NCBI RefSeq assembly: GCF_014203595.1
Contig: NZ_JACHJK010000014.1
Span: 124,001 to 188,000 of the forward strand
Direction of reading: 5' to 3'
DNA: 64,000 nt
Origin: Streptomyces echinatus
GTDB lineage: Bacteria > Actinomycetota > Actinomycetes > Streptomycetales > Streptomycetaceae
The position numbers were made by a program, and so were the translations under genes. The notes below the pieces were generated by a model. That model was not told where the DNA came from and did not search any database. It was given only the letters and a program-made list of their open reading frames with translations. Numbering within the stretch: position 1 is the stretch's first letter; each line of letters opens with the position of its first letter. Below are positions 1 to 9,200 of the stretch, piece by piece.

Positions 1-2124
1 CGGCTGGCCGTTCTCGGCCAGGCCGCTCCAGTCGGTGGCCGTCCTGCCGAGCCGGCCGGCGCCCTCGAACTCCATGATCGAGAGCAGGTCCAGCAGCTTG
101 GCGAGCGTGCGGGCGGTCTCCCTTCCGGTCGGCCTGGTGCGCTCCTCGCACAGCCACACCGCGTGCAGCAGCTGGTCGACGGTGCGGCGCAGCGCCGGGC
201 CGTCCGCCGCCACCAGCCCCTGGGCCCGCTCCCGACGGGCGTCGACCCCGCCCGGGTACGGCGCCTGGGCGATCTCCAGCAGCTCCGCGCACCATTCCTG
301 TGGCCGGCCGGGCAGTGTGACGGCCAGGTGTCGGACCACGTCGTCCACACCGCCGGACACCAGGTGGTGGTTCATCCGGTGCGTCACGACCGAACGGAAC
401 GCCCCGCCGCCCGGATCCCCGTCGTCCGCCGCGCGTCCGGCGTAGTGGTCCCGCAGCAGGTGGTGGTCGGCGTACCAGGCGGCGCCGTCGGGGAGCAGCC
501 CGTACAGCCGGTGCACCAGCAGCTGGCGCAGTCCGAAGTCCCCGATGAAGTGCCGTTCGCAGCCGGGCCACCCGGTGTCGGTGAGCAGCTGGGACACATG
601 ATGTGCCGTCAGGCGGTGGACGCGGCCGGACTGATGGTGGCGGAGCAGCACGTCGGCGCACTCCTTGTCGTGCGCGACGGACAGATGGGTGAGCAGATCG
701 AGCCAGTGCTCGTGGTGCTCGGCCGGCAGCCGCACGGGCAGCTGTTCCAGGATCAGTTCCCGCAGCAGTACGTCGGCCACCGGCCGCTCGGGGGCGTCGT
801 CCCCCGCGAGCCGCAGCGGGGCGTCCAGGATGTCCCGGTCGTTGGCGTCCGCGGGCATCCGGAAGGTGGCGGCAGCGGCGGCCAGCCGGATCACCGTGTG
901 CGGCCGTCCGCCGCTCAGCCGTGCCACGGCGGCGTCGACGCGGCGGCGGTTGTTGCCGCCCTCCGGCTCCGCGCGCCGCTGTCTGCGCTCGGTCTCCGTG
1001 CGGAGCTGGTCGCCGGTGAGAAGGGGCATGCGCAGCAGGAGCACCCCGTCGGCCAGGGGCGCCCGGTCCGCTCCCGGCTCCGCGCGCCGGGACCATACGG
1101 GCGGCACACCGTCGGCGGGCCGGAACTCCGCCGGGGACGGCACCTCCCGGGGCGGCAGTCCCCCGTACAGGAAGGCTCCGCCGTCCGCCCGGCGCGCGGT
1201 GGCGACGACCACCACGCGGTCGCGCTGTCCGGCCCGCCGGTCGGTGAGCACGGCGCGTAACAGCTGCTCCCCGAGCGGGGTCTCGGCGCGGTCCAGCAGC
1301 ATCGCCGGGCGGCCGACCCGGCGCAGCCAGCCCACCGCCCCCGAGTGCGCGGCCTCGAGGTCCTCGCGCAGCGCCCGGAAGAGGAAGCTCTCCGCCAGCT
1401 CCCGTTCCTCGCCGCCGGCCCGGAAGTCGGCGGCGAGGTCGCGCAGTCCGTGCTCGGGCTGGCCGCCCGCGCCGGGGTACGCGCCGTAGATCCGCGCCAG
1501 TTCCGTACGGCCACGGGGCGCCAGGCTCGCGAAGAGGGCGTCCAGCAGCGCGGTGCTCACCGAGGCCGAATAGGGGTCGAGAGTCTGCCCGGACAGCGTC
1601 GTCACCAGGTTCCGCATGGCTCCGCGGAGCGCGCCCCGCCAGAAGTCACCGGCCGCGAAGCCCCGGAGCCGTTGCCTCTGGGGTAACTCCTCATACCGTT
1701 CGACCTCCGCCGCGACCGCGTCGGGGGTGCCCTCCGCGACGCCGGTCGCGATCATCGCGAGGCCCGCGAAGAGCCGTGGGAAGGTGAACGAGCCGCCCGT
1801 TCCCTGCCAGGTGCACAGCCGCCGGGCGGCCTCGGCCAGGAGCTCCGTCGCGGCCGAGCGGGCGCCCTGCTCCGGCTCCGCCCGGTCGGCGTACAGGGGC
1901 GAACCGCAGTCCAGGTAGATCACCGGCACCTTGGTGGCGAAATGGTCCCTCACCGCACGCAGCAGCCGCCCCTTGCCCATGCCCGGCCCGCCGGTGAGCA
2001 GGACCACGGGTAGGTCGCGGCCGTACAGCGGTTCACGGCCGCCGCCCGATGGTGACCGGCCGAGCAGCCGCGCGAAGAAACCTTCCTCACCGAGGAGTCT
2101 TTCGAACCCCAGGTCATCACACAC
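1..2124 (-). CDS. P-loop (STAND/AAA-like) ATPase, partial; contains a TTA codon
   Basis: The reading frame is open for 708 codons and leaves the window at its left edge, so the C-terminus is missing. The GTG at 2124 is chosen because GAGGGA lies 4 nt upstream; the frame stays open further upstream, so an earlier start is possible. A Walker A motif, TGGPGMGKGRLL, lies near residues 43-54. Later segments (RDRVVVVATARR; LSGGRPHTVIRLA) look like the sensor strand and lid of STAND or AAA ATPases. I recognise no effector domain in the visible part. Codon 1686-1684 is TTA (leucine), so translation probably depends on the bldA tRNA. The gene is divergent from the conflict-system operon starting at 2436 and could be a partner or regulator of it, but that is inference. 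No specific family is recognised. Confidence 0.72.
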   Translation of the reverse strand, partial: MCDDLGFERLLGEEGFFARLLGRSPSGGGREPLYGRDLPVVLLTGGPGMGKGRLLRAVRDHFATKVPVIYLDCGSPLYADRAEPEQGARSAATELLAEAARRLCTWQGTGGSFTFPRLFAGLAMIATGVAEGTPDAVAAEVERYEELPQRQRLRGFAAGDFWRGALRGAMRNLVTTLSGQTLDPYSASVSTALLDALFASLAPRGRTELARIYGAYPGAGGQPEHGLRDLAADFRAGGEERELAESFLFRALREDLEAAHSGAVGWLRRVGRPAMLLDRAETPLGEQLLRAVLTDRRAGQRDRVVVVATARRADGGAFLYGGLPPREVPSPAEFRPADGVPPVWSRRAEPGADRAPLADGVLLLRMPLLTGDQLRTETERRQRRAEPEGGNNRRRVDAAVARLSGGRPHTVIRLAAAAATFRMPADANDRDILDAPLRLAGDDAPERPVADVLLRELILEQLPVRLPAEHHEHWLDLLTHLSVAHDKECADVLLRHHQSGRVHRLTAHHVSQLLTDTGWPGCERHFIGDFGLRQLLVHRLYGLLPDGAAWYADHHLLRDHYAGRAADDGDPGGGAFRSVVTHRMNHHLVSGGVDDVVRHLAVTLPGRPQEWCAELLEIAQAPYPGGVDARRERAQGLVAADGPALRRTVDQLLHAVWLCEERTRPTGRETARTLAKLLDLLSIMEFEGAGRLGRTATDWSGLAENGQP

Positions 2125-2435
2125 AGATCCCTCGTGGGTACTCCCCCCGCCCGGGAGCGGGTGATCGATGTGGCGGAAGGAGATTAGTGGAACATAGAGC
2201 CTTCTGTTCGGACAACGGTGCTTACGCGAAAGAAAGTTGGCGATGACGACGCGGCGGCCCCGGACCGTCCGTCCGCGTGTGCCCCGGCACGAGGATGCCC
2301 GGCCGGAGAGGCGGCTCGGACCGATCTGACGGCAATTCAGGGCGCGGCCCTGCCGGATGCACTACGTTGATTGCCCTGACCGGTGACGGGGGTCGCTGCC
2401 TATGACGGGGCAGCCGGGAGGCGGGGCAGTACGAC
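2125..2435. promoter_or_regulatory. Divergent intergenic region, ATPase / conflict operon
   Basis: About 310 nt separate the divergent starts at 2124 and 2436. The part from 2160 to 2250 is clearly richer in A and T than the surrounding DNA and probably holds promoters for both directions. I see no convincing operator palindrome or terminator. A weak ribosome site (GGGAGG at 2416-2421, or GGGG at 2423-2426) precedes the ATG at 2436. Confidence 0.5.
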
Positions 2436-3551
2436 ATGGTGACAGGCGCGAAGCCCAGGGCCGCGGTGCTGACGGCCCTCCCGGAGGAGTACGAGGCCGT
2501 CCGCTCGCACCTGGTGCGGCTTGAGAAGCGTCCCCACCGGCTCGGCACCGTCGTCGAGGTCGGCGAGTCACCCGGGTGTCCGTGGCCCGTGGCGATCGCG
2601 GAGTTCGGCGAGGGCGGACGCACCGCGGCCGCACTGACCGAGCGGATCGTGACCTGGCTGGAACCCGAGGTGCTGTTCTTCACCGGTATCGCGGGCGGCC
2701 TCAAGGAGGATCTCGCGCTGGGGGACGTCGTCGTCGCGGCCAAGGTCCACGCCTACGGCGGGGGCAAGCAGGCACCCGACGGTCTTCTGGCCCGGCCCGA
2801 GTCCTGGCCCGCCGCGCACGCCCTGGAGCAGGCCGCCCGGTCCGCGCTGCGCCAGGGCGAGTCGCACTGGGTCGGCCGGGTGCCCGTCGGCCCGCCGGCG
2901 CCCGACGGCGCCGCGAAGCCGCCGCGGGTCCACTTCAAACCCCTTGCCTCCGGGGACGTGCTGCTCAACTCGTCGGACTGTGCGCTGCGCGACCAACTGC
3001 ACCGCACCTACAACGACGCGGTCGCCATCGAGATGGAGAGCGCCGGTTTCGCGCACGCCGCGCACCTGGCCGGCTGCCCGAGCCTGGCCGTCCGCGGCAT
3101 CAGCGACCGCGCCGACGGAAGCAAGTACGACACGGACGGACGGGGGTACCGGGAGCGGGCCGCCGCCCATGCCGCGGCTGCGGTCATGGCGGTGATCGCG
3201 GAGCTCGCCCGGTTCCGGACCACCACGGAGCACTCCCCGGCCGCCGCCACGGCGTCCTCCCGCACCCCGTCCGACGTCCAGGTGGCCGATGCTCTGGAGG
3301 ATTTCACCGACATGGCGGGGCTGGAGTTCCGCCGCAACGTCCTGGCCATGCTCCGGGACAGGCTGGCCCTGACGCACCCCCTCGGCATCCCGGAACAGAC
3401 CATGGCCCGGGACCATCTGATGCTCATCGCGCGCGGTCTGCGGCAGAGCCGCGAACCCTCCGCCGCACACCGGGCGTTGTACGGCGTGATGGCGGACCTG
3501 CGCCCGAACGACCGGGCTCTCGTGCGGCTGCACGATGTGCTGGGGCTTTGA
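2436..3551 (+). CDS. Nucleoside phosphorylase/nucleosidase-fold effector with C-terminal adaptor domain
   Basis: This 371-residue protein has a PNP_UDP-type fold (MTA/SAH nucleosidase-like) at about residues 8-255. Visible signatures are FTGIAGGLKEDLALGDVV (phosphate/ribose site region), AIEMESAGF (the Met-Glu pair that binds ribose) and VRGISDRAD (catalytic Asp loop). Residues 280-371 form a separate helical domain with an FRR..LA.L..R and REP..A pattern that recurs at the N-terminus of the next gene, so I read it as an effector-associated adaptor domain. The PNP fold is a known immune effector; in Detocs it cleaves ATP. I infer a nucleoside- or nucleotide-cleaving toxin held in check by its partners, not a housekeeping nucleosidase. 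The stop is 15 nt before the next start, so it belongs to one operon. Confidence 0.85.
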   Translation: MVTGAKPRAAVLTALPEEYEAVRSHLVRLEKRPHRLGTVVEVGESPGCPWPVAIAEFGEGGRTAAALTERIVTWLEPEVLFFTGIAGGLKEDLALGDVVVAAKVHAYGGGKQAPDGLLARPESWPAAHALEQAARSALRQGESHWVGRVPVGPPAPDGAAKPPRVHFKPLASGDVLLNSSDCALRDQLHRTYNDAVAIEMESAGFAHAAHLAGCPSLAVRGISDRADGSKYDTDGRGYRERAAAHAAAAVMAVIAELARFRTTTEHSPAAATASSRTPSDVQVADALEDFTDMAGLEFRRNVLAMLRDRLALTHPLGIPEQTMARDHLMLIARGLRQSREPSAAHRALYGVMADLRPNDRALVRLHDVLGL

Positions 3552-3566
3552 GACGGCTTGCTCGTC

Positions 3567-5150
3567 ATGGTGGAGTCACGGGGAACGCACGTGGAGTGGT
3601 GGCAGCCGGCCGGTCCCGAGGAGCGGACCGGTCAACAGGGCGACTGGGACGACTCCGTCTCCGATGTCCTGCGGACGGCTCTGACGGACGTCGACGACGT
3701 ACGTGGCGACGCCGGCTTCAGACGTGAGCTGCTGGCGTCGCTGCATCACCGGACCGACCTTCCGGACTGGAAGGCTCCCGCGCAGAACGACCGCGGCGAG
3801 GACGACATCGCCGGACTGGTGAACGCCTGCCGCAAGTACCGTGAGCCGCGCACCGCTCTGGCCGCCGTCGACGCCTTCCTCCAGCAACGGCGTGGCAACG
3901 AACGCGCGGTCGCCTGGTTCGGCCTGTGCGTCCACGCCGTCGTCTCGCCCGGCATCCTCGGCACGGCGAGGATGCACCAGGTCTACGCGGCGTTGCGGAA
4001 GGTGGAGCGGCTGCCGGAGTCACTGGACGTCGCGCGGTACGCGGAGGCGTGCCGCACGGCACGGCTGAACGTCCCGCTGACCGGTGCCACCGATCTCTTC
4101 AGGGCGCTGGAGCGGTTGAACGACGCCCAGCGGGGGCCGGGGGCGCGACCGGCGATCCATCGTTTCCTGCAGCTCCTCGCGCAGGACCTGCCCGAGCCGG
4201 CGCGTTCCGCACTGGCGGAGGCGGCGGGCGAGCCGCTGCCGGCCGCCGGCCCGCGACCGGCCCCGCGTCCGGCGGAGATCATCGTGCAGCTCCGGCTGGA
4301 GGAGGTCGAGGCGGCGCCGTCGGAGACGCCTCGCTACCAGGTGCACGGGGCCTTCTACAGCCACGAGGAGGGCCTCCTCAGCGAGCTGGACTCCTGGATC
4401 GACGACAGACAGGTCACCAAGAACGACCTGCTCCAGCACGGCAGCACGCTCCTGAGCGGCTGGGGAGACCTGGCCTACGAGATGCGCGACTACCGCACCC
4501 GGGTGCGCTTCGAGTTCCTCCTGCCCTGGTCGCTGCTCGACCACGCCGTCGACCTGTGGACGGTCACACCGTATGTGCTCGGACACCAGTACCCGGTGGT
4601 CGTACGCTCGCTGGACCGGCACAAGAACTTCTGGATGCATGCGATGTGGCGCAGGCGCTGGGACCAGCTCGCCGCCCAGGTCTGTCCGTCGCCGCCCGCG
4701 AGCGCCACGGACGACATCGCCTGGATGACCCACCTCAAGGACCGGACCCTGCCGGCAGGCAGCGCTCGCCGCTTCCCCTCGCTCCAGTTCAGCACGTTGA
4801 GCGAGGTCACCCAGTGGCTGAAGACACACTCCTCGCTGGCGTGCATAGGCCTCGGCTTCGCCTACGGCCATCCGGACGCCATCGCCCAGCGGGCCATCGA
4901 GGAGGCCGTGGCCAAGGGCATTCCCGTACTGGTGTGGCGGCGGGACGACGGGGATCCCTGTGAACTCGACGTGGCGCTGCGGGACCGGGACCTGAGCCGG
5001 CTCGACGAACTCCCCCTCGGCACGCGGAGCCTGCGGGAGGCCGCCGAGACCGGTACATCGAATGACCTGGGGCGTCACATCACCCTGCTGTGGGACGACC
5101 CGAACTGTGTGGCGGAACTTCAGCACGGGCCGTATCAGGGGGTCGGATGA
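3567..5150 (+). CDS. VMAP-like protein (vWA-MoxR-associated) with N-terminal adaptor domain
   Basis: The protein has 527 residues if it begins at the ATG at 3567; TTG 3558, GTG 3570 and GTG 3591 are alternatives and none has a strong ribosome site. Residues about 31-120 resemble the C-terminal adaptor of the preceding effector (shared FRR, REP and NxRA positions). A proline-rich linker follows. Residues about 237-527 carry the features of the VMAP C-terminal region: FEFLLPWSLLDHAVDLW, an LGHQYPVVVRSLDR block, a WxxRW segment and an acidic LLWDDPN end. VMAP proteins are non-enzymatic hubs in vWA-MoxR conflict systems, linking effectors to the MoxR/vWA switch. The stop overlaps the next start as ATGA, indicating translational coupling. 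Confidence 0.8.
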   Translation: MVESRGTHVEWWQPAGPEERTGQQGDWDDSVSDVLRTALTDVDDVRGDAGFRRELLASLHHRTDLPDWKAPAQNDRGEDDIAGLVNACRKYREPRTALAAVDAFLQQRRGNERAVAWFGLCVHAVVSPGILGTARMHQVYAALRKVERLPESLDVARYAEACRTARLNVPLTGATDLFRALERLNDAQRGPGARPAIHRFLQLLAQDLPEPARSALAEAAGEPLPAAGPRPAPRPAEIIVQLRLEEVEAAPSETPRYQVHGAFYSHEEGLLSELDSWIDDRQVTKNDLLQHGSTLLSGWGDLAYEMRDYRTRVRFEFLLPWSLLDHAVDLWTVTPYVLGHQYPVVVRSLDRHKNFWMHAMWRRRWDQLAAQVCPSPPASATDDIAWMTHLKDRTLPAGSARRFPSLQFSTLSEVTQWLKTHSSLACIGLGFAYGHPDAIAQRAIEEAVAKGIPVLVWRRDDGDPCELDVALRDRDLSRLDELPLGTRSLREAAETGTSNDLGRHITLLWDDPNCVAELQHGPYQGVG

Positions 5151-6253
5151 GCAGCATCGGGCATGGGAATCCGGAGCGGGCCGCCGAGACGTCCGGAGCC
5201 GACGGGGGTGCACCGGCGTCCTGGTGGATCTATCAGGGAACGGGCGAACCGCACGACGGCATCGGCAGACTGCCCGATCCGCCGCCGTGGCGCGCGTTCG
5301 ACGCGCTCGACGACGAGGCCGAGCTGCTGGATCCGCCCAGCCGTACCGACGCCCTGTCCGGCCGCAAGCTCGGCCGGGCCCGCCAGGCGGCCGCCTACCG
5401 TGCCGACGCGCGTGAGGTCCATCTGGTCAACCTGGCGCTGTATTTGCGTCGGCCGCTCCTCGTCACCGGACGGCCGGGAGTCGGCAAGTCGACGCTGGCG
5501 TACAGCATCGCGCGTGAACTCGGGCTGGGCCCGGTACTGCGCTGGCCGATCACCAGCCGGTCGACCTTGCAGGACGGTCTCTACCACTACGACGCGATCG
5601 GGCGGCTCCAGGAGGCCGGGCTGCGGTACCGCTCCGCCGGCGACACCGAAGCGGCCACTCCCGACATCGGGCCGTACCTGCGCCTCGGCCCGCTCGGCAC
5701 CGCCTTCCTCCCCTGGCGGCTGCCCCGGGTGCTGCTCGTCGACGAGATCGACAAGAGCGACATCGACCTGCCGAACGACCTGCTGAACGTGTTCGAGGAA
5801 GGCGAGTTCACCATCCCCGAACTGTCCCGGCTGGGCGACAGTCCGACGACCGTCATGTCCGCCGACAGCGGAGCCTGGGTCACCGTGCGCGGTGGTCTGG
5901 TGCGCTGTGCCCAGTTCCCGGTGATGGTGCTCACGAGCAACTCGGAACGCGAGTTCCCCCCGGCCTTCCTGCGCCGCTGTCTGCGGCTGGAGATCGCGGC
6001 GCCCAGTGACGAGAAGATCGCAGGCATGGTGGCTGCCCACTTCTCCGGCTCGGAACTGCTGAGCAGCGTTCCCGAGGCCGTACGCACGGACGTCATCGCG
6101 GAGTTCGTCTCCAGGCAGCGGACGCAGGGCGCGGAACTCGCCAGCGACCAGCTGCTCAACGCGCTGCTGATGGTTTCCCACGGGCTGTGGGCCGACCCGG
6201 AGAGCCGCCGGGTGATCGAGAGAGACGTTCTGCATCCTCTCAACGAGGGGTGA
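5147..6253 (+). CDS. MoxR-type AAA+ ATPase
   Basis: This 368-residue AAA+ protein starts at the ATG in the ATGA overlap with the VMAP gene, after a GGGGGTCGG ribosome site. Walker A is GRPGVGKST (about residue 108), Walker B is VLLVDEIDKSDIDLPNDLL (about 195-213), sensor 1 is VMVLTSNSEREFPPAFL and the arginine-finger region is RRCLRLEI (about 280). The region between Walker A and B has the insertion typical of MoxR-type clamp-loader-related ATPases. MoxR proteins work with vWA proteins as ATP-driven remodelling pairs; here the vWA partner is the next gene. Together with VMAP they form the ternary regulatory core. An N-terminal stretch of about 85 residues (WWIYQGTGEPHDG) precedes the ATPase and is of unknown function. 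Confidence 0.92.
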   Translation: MSSIGHGNPERAAETSGADGGAPASWWIYQGTGEPHDGIGRLPDPPPWRAFDALDDEAELLDPPSRTDALSGRKLGRARQAAAYRADAREVHLVNLALYLRRPLLVTGRPGVGKSTLAYSIARELGLGPVLRWPITSRSTLQDGLYHYDAIGRLQEAGLRYRSAGDTEAATPDIGPYLRLGPLGTAFLPWRLPRVLLVDEIDKSDIDLPNDLLNVFEEGEFTIPELSRLGDSPTTVMSADSGAWVTVRGGLVRCAQFPVMVLTSNSEREFPPAFLRRCLRLEIAAPSDEKIAGMVAAHFSGSELLSSVPEAVRTDVIAEFVSRQRTQGAELASDQLLNALLMVSHGLWADPESRRVIERDVLHPLNEG

Positions 6254-6255
6254 CC

Positions 6256-9200
6256 GTGCCCGAGGGCCTGCGACACCATCTCGCGCGGATCCTGGAGGAG
6301 GGCTGCTCGTCCGGCCCGGACGCCGAACTCGTGGCGGACGTGCTGTGGATGGCCTCCGTGGCGGGCCTGGAGCCCGCCGCCCCACCCGCGCCCCGGACCG
6401 GCGAGCCGTCGTCCGCGCGGCCCGAGCGCCCCGGCGACGGTCGCACGGAGCCTCCTCCCGCCCGGCTGACGGACACCTGCGAGACGGAGGAGGCCGAACT
6501 CCATCCGCCGGCCGGGGACACCGCTCACGGAACGAAGGACGGGGAATCCGGCCGGAGCGGTGTCCACCTGGAGACGCCGCTCCTGCCCCTGCTGACCGAG
6601 GGACTGCCCCTCGCCCAATCACTGCGCCCGCTCAAACAGGACGTTGTCAGGCCCGGCCGCCCCACGCTGGACGAGCACGGCACCGCACACGCGGTCGGCG
6701 AGACGGGCATGCTCCTGCCGGTGTGGCGACAGCCCACGGAGCGGCGGTTCTCCATCGACCTGGTCGTCGACGTGGGCCGGACCATGGCCGTGTGGCACCG
6801 CACCGGCGCCGAGCTCCGTGCCCTGTTCGAACGGCACGGAGCCTTCCGCGACGTACGGACGTGGGCGCTGGACAGCGATGCGCATACGCCCGTGTTCTTC
6901 CCGTTCCGCCTCGGCAGGGCACGGCCCGACGGGAAGACGGGTCCGGGGCGCAGGCTCCGGCAACTGGCCGGTCCCAGCGGCCGGCGGCTGATGATCATCC
7001 TGACTGACGGGGTGGGTGCCGTCTGGCGTGACGAGGAGTTCAAGACGACCCTCGCGGAACGGGCCCGGCGGCAGCCCATGGCCGTCCTCCAGGTGCTGCC
7101 CCGCAGGCTGTGGCATCGCACGGCGCTGCCCACCGCCGCGGTCTCCGCGAAACAGAACCGCAGGGCACTGCCCGTCCCCCTCTTCCGTTGCACGGCGCCC
7201 CTGCCGGGCATGGCCGCGGACGCACCCGACCGCGACAGGATCACCTGGCTGCCCGTCATGGAGATCCGACCCAACTGGCTGGCTCCTTGGGCCGAGTTGC
7301 TCTCCGGGCATTCCCCGGGCCGGACACCCATGCTGGCCACCCCCCTCACCGTGGTGAAGTGGCCGGCCGCTCCGCCCCCGGGCGCCACGCCCGCCGAGGA
7401 TCCGGTGGAGGGCGTGAACAACCTCCGCAAGGGCGTCTCCCCCGGGGCGTTCCAGCTCGCCTGCTACCTCGCAGCCGCCCCGCTCACGCTTCCGATCATG
7501 CAGTTCGTCCAGCGGGCGATGCTGCCGCGGTCCACCACCACCGAACTGGCGGAGATCTTCCTGTCCGGTGCCGTCCGCCGGGTCACTCCGCCGAGTCCGG
7601 GAGAGAACCCCGACGAGGTCCTCTACGACTTCCACGCCGGGGTGCGCGAGGAGCTCCTGGGCTGTGTGACGACCCAGGACTCGCTGACCGTGCTCGGCGA
7701 TGTGCTCACCAAGGTCTCGGAGAACGTGGCCCGGGTCTTCGGAGGCGCCTCCGGCTTCCGCTCCCTCGCGGCCCTGGCTTCGCCGAATGCCGGTACGACC
7801 GACCGGGCCCTCCCCCTGCCGCGCGAGAGCGTCCCGTTCGCCCGGGTCGCGCTCACGGTCCTGGAGAGCGCGGGCGGCGTCCACGGGGCCGCGGCCCGGC
7901 GGATCAGGCAGTCGCTGGCCCTCGGCCGCCGGCCCGGTCCGGTGGAGGCCGCGCCGCCGCCCGGGGAGCCGGCACCCGCGGCCGCACCTCCCGCGCCGGA
8001 CGTGCCGCCCGGGGACACGGCCACGGGTACCGCGCTCGTCGTCACCGGCACGGCGGTCGAGTACGAGGCGATGTGGCGCCACCTCACGGACGTACGGACC
8101 CTTGTGCATCCGAGCGGGACCCAGCTGACATGTGGGGCGCTGCCCGGCACCGGCTGGACGGTCGCCCTGGCGGAGGTCGGCGCGGGCAACCAGGCGCCCG
8201 TCGCGGTCATCGAGCGGGCCGAGAGCTGGATGCGACCCGACGTGCTGCTCTTCGTCGGACTGGCCGGCAGCCTCACCGACCATGTCGCCCTCGGAGACGT
8301 GATCGTCGCCACCGCGGTGTACGCGCATCAGGGGGTGGTCTCCACACCCGAGGGGTTCCGGTCCAGGCCCTCGGCATGGTCTGCCCCGCACCGTCTGACA
8401 TCGGCCGCGCGGACGGCTCTGTGGAGCCGGCGTGACATCCGGGTCCACTTCAAACCCGTCGCGGCCACCGACGTGGTGCTCAACGACTCGACGTCCCACC
8501 TCGTGCGCCAGCTACGGGGGCACTACAACGACGCCGTGGCCGTCGAGATGGAGTCCACCGGTATCTCCTACGTCGGCGCGACATCGCTGCCGGCCCTCAC
8601 CATTCGCGGCATCTGCGACACGGCCGACGGCCGGCGCATCGACGACCCGGCCGGTGTGCGGCGGCGGGCCGCGCACGCCGCCGCGGAGGCGGCCGTCGCG
8701 ACGCTCCGACGGCTGGCGCTCCCCGGCGTCGGCATGACGGCGTCCGCCGACCCTCCCGCGGCTGCCCGGGCGGAACCGGAGGGCGAACCCGCACCACCCG
8801 TGCTCGCCGGCGAGCACATCGACTTCCGCAGCGGAGCGTTCGTGGGTGCGGTGACGGGTCGCGAGGACGTGCGTGTGGGGGACGTGCGCGTGGGGGAATC
8901 GCCTCGGAACGCCCCTGCCTCCCTGCCTCCTGCCCCGCCGGGCTTCACCGGTCGCGAGGACGCGATGGCCACGCTGCGAAGTGCTCTGGCCCCCACCGGT
9001 CAGCACGGAGAGGCGGTGGTCGTCACCGCCGTCGCGGGGATGGGAGGTGTCGGCAAGACGGCGTTGGCCGTCCAGGCGGCCCACGCGGCACGTGCCGAGG
9101 GCTGGTATCCCGGGGGCGCCCTGTTCGTGGACCTGCGCGGGTACGGCGACGATCCGGTGACCCCCGATCAGGCCGTGGCGCACTTGCTGGAAGCGCTGGG

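Noticed and set aside
163..1260. Plus-strand open frames across the first 2 kb
   Set aside because: The minus strand encodes a coherent ATPase with a Walker A motif through the whole stretch; the plus frames are low-complexity shadows.
2436..3551. Housekeeping MTA/SAH nucleosidase
   Set aside because: The extra C-terminal adaptor domain, the operon with VMAP/MoxR and the second PNP domain all point to an effector role.
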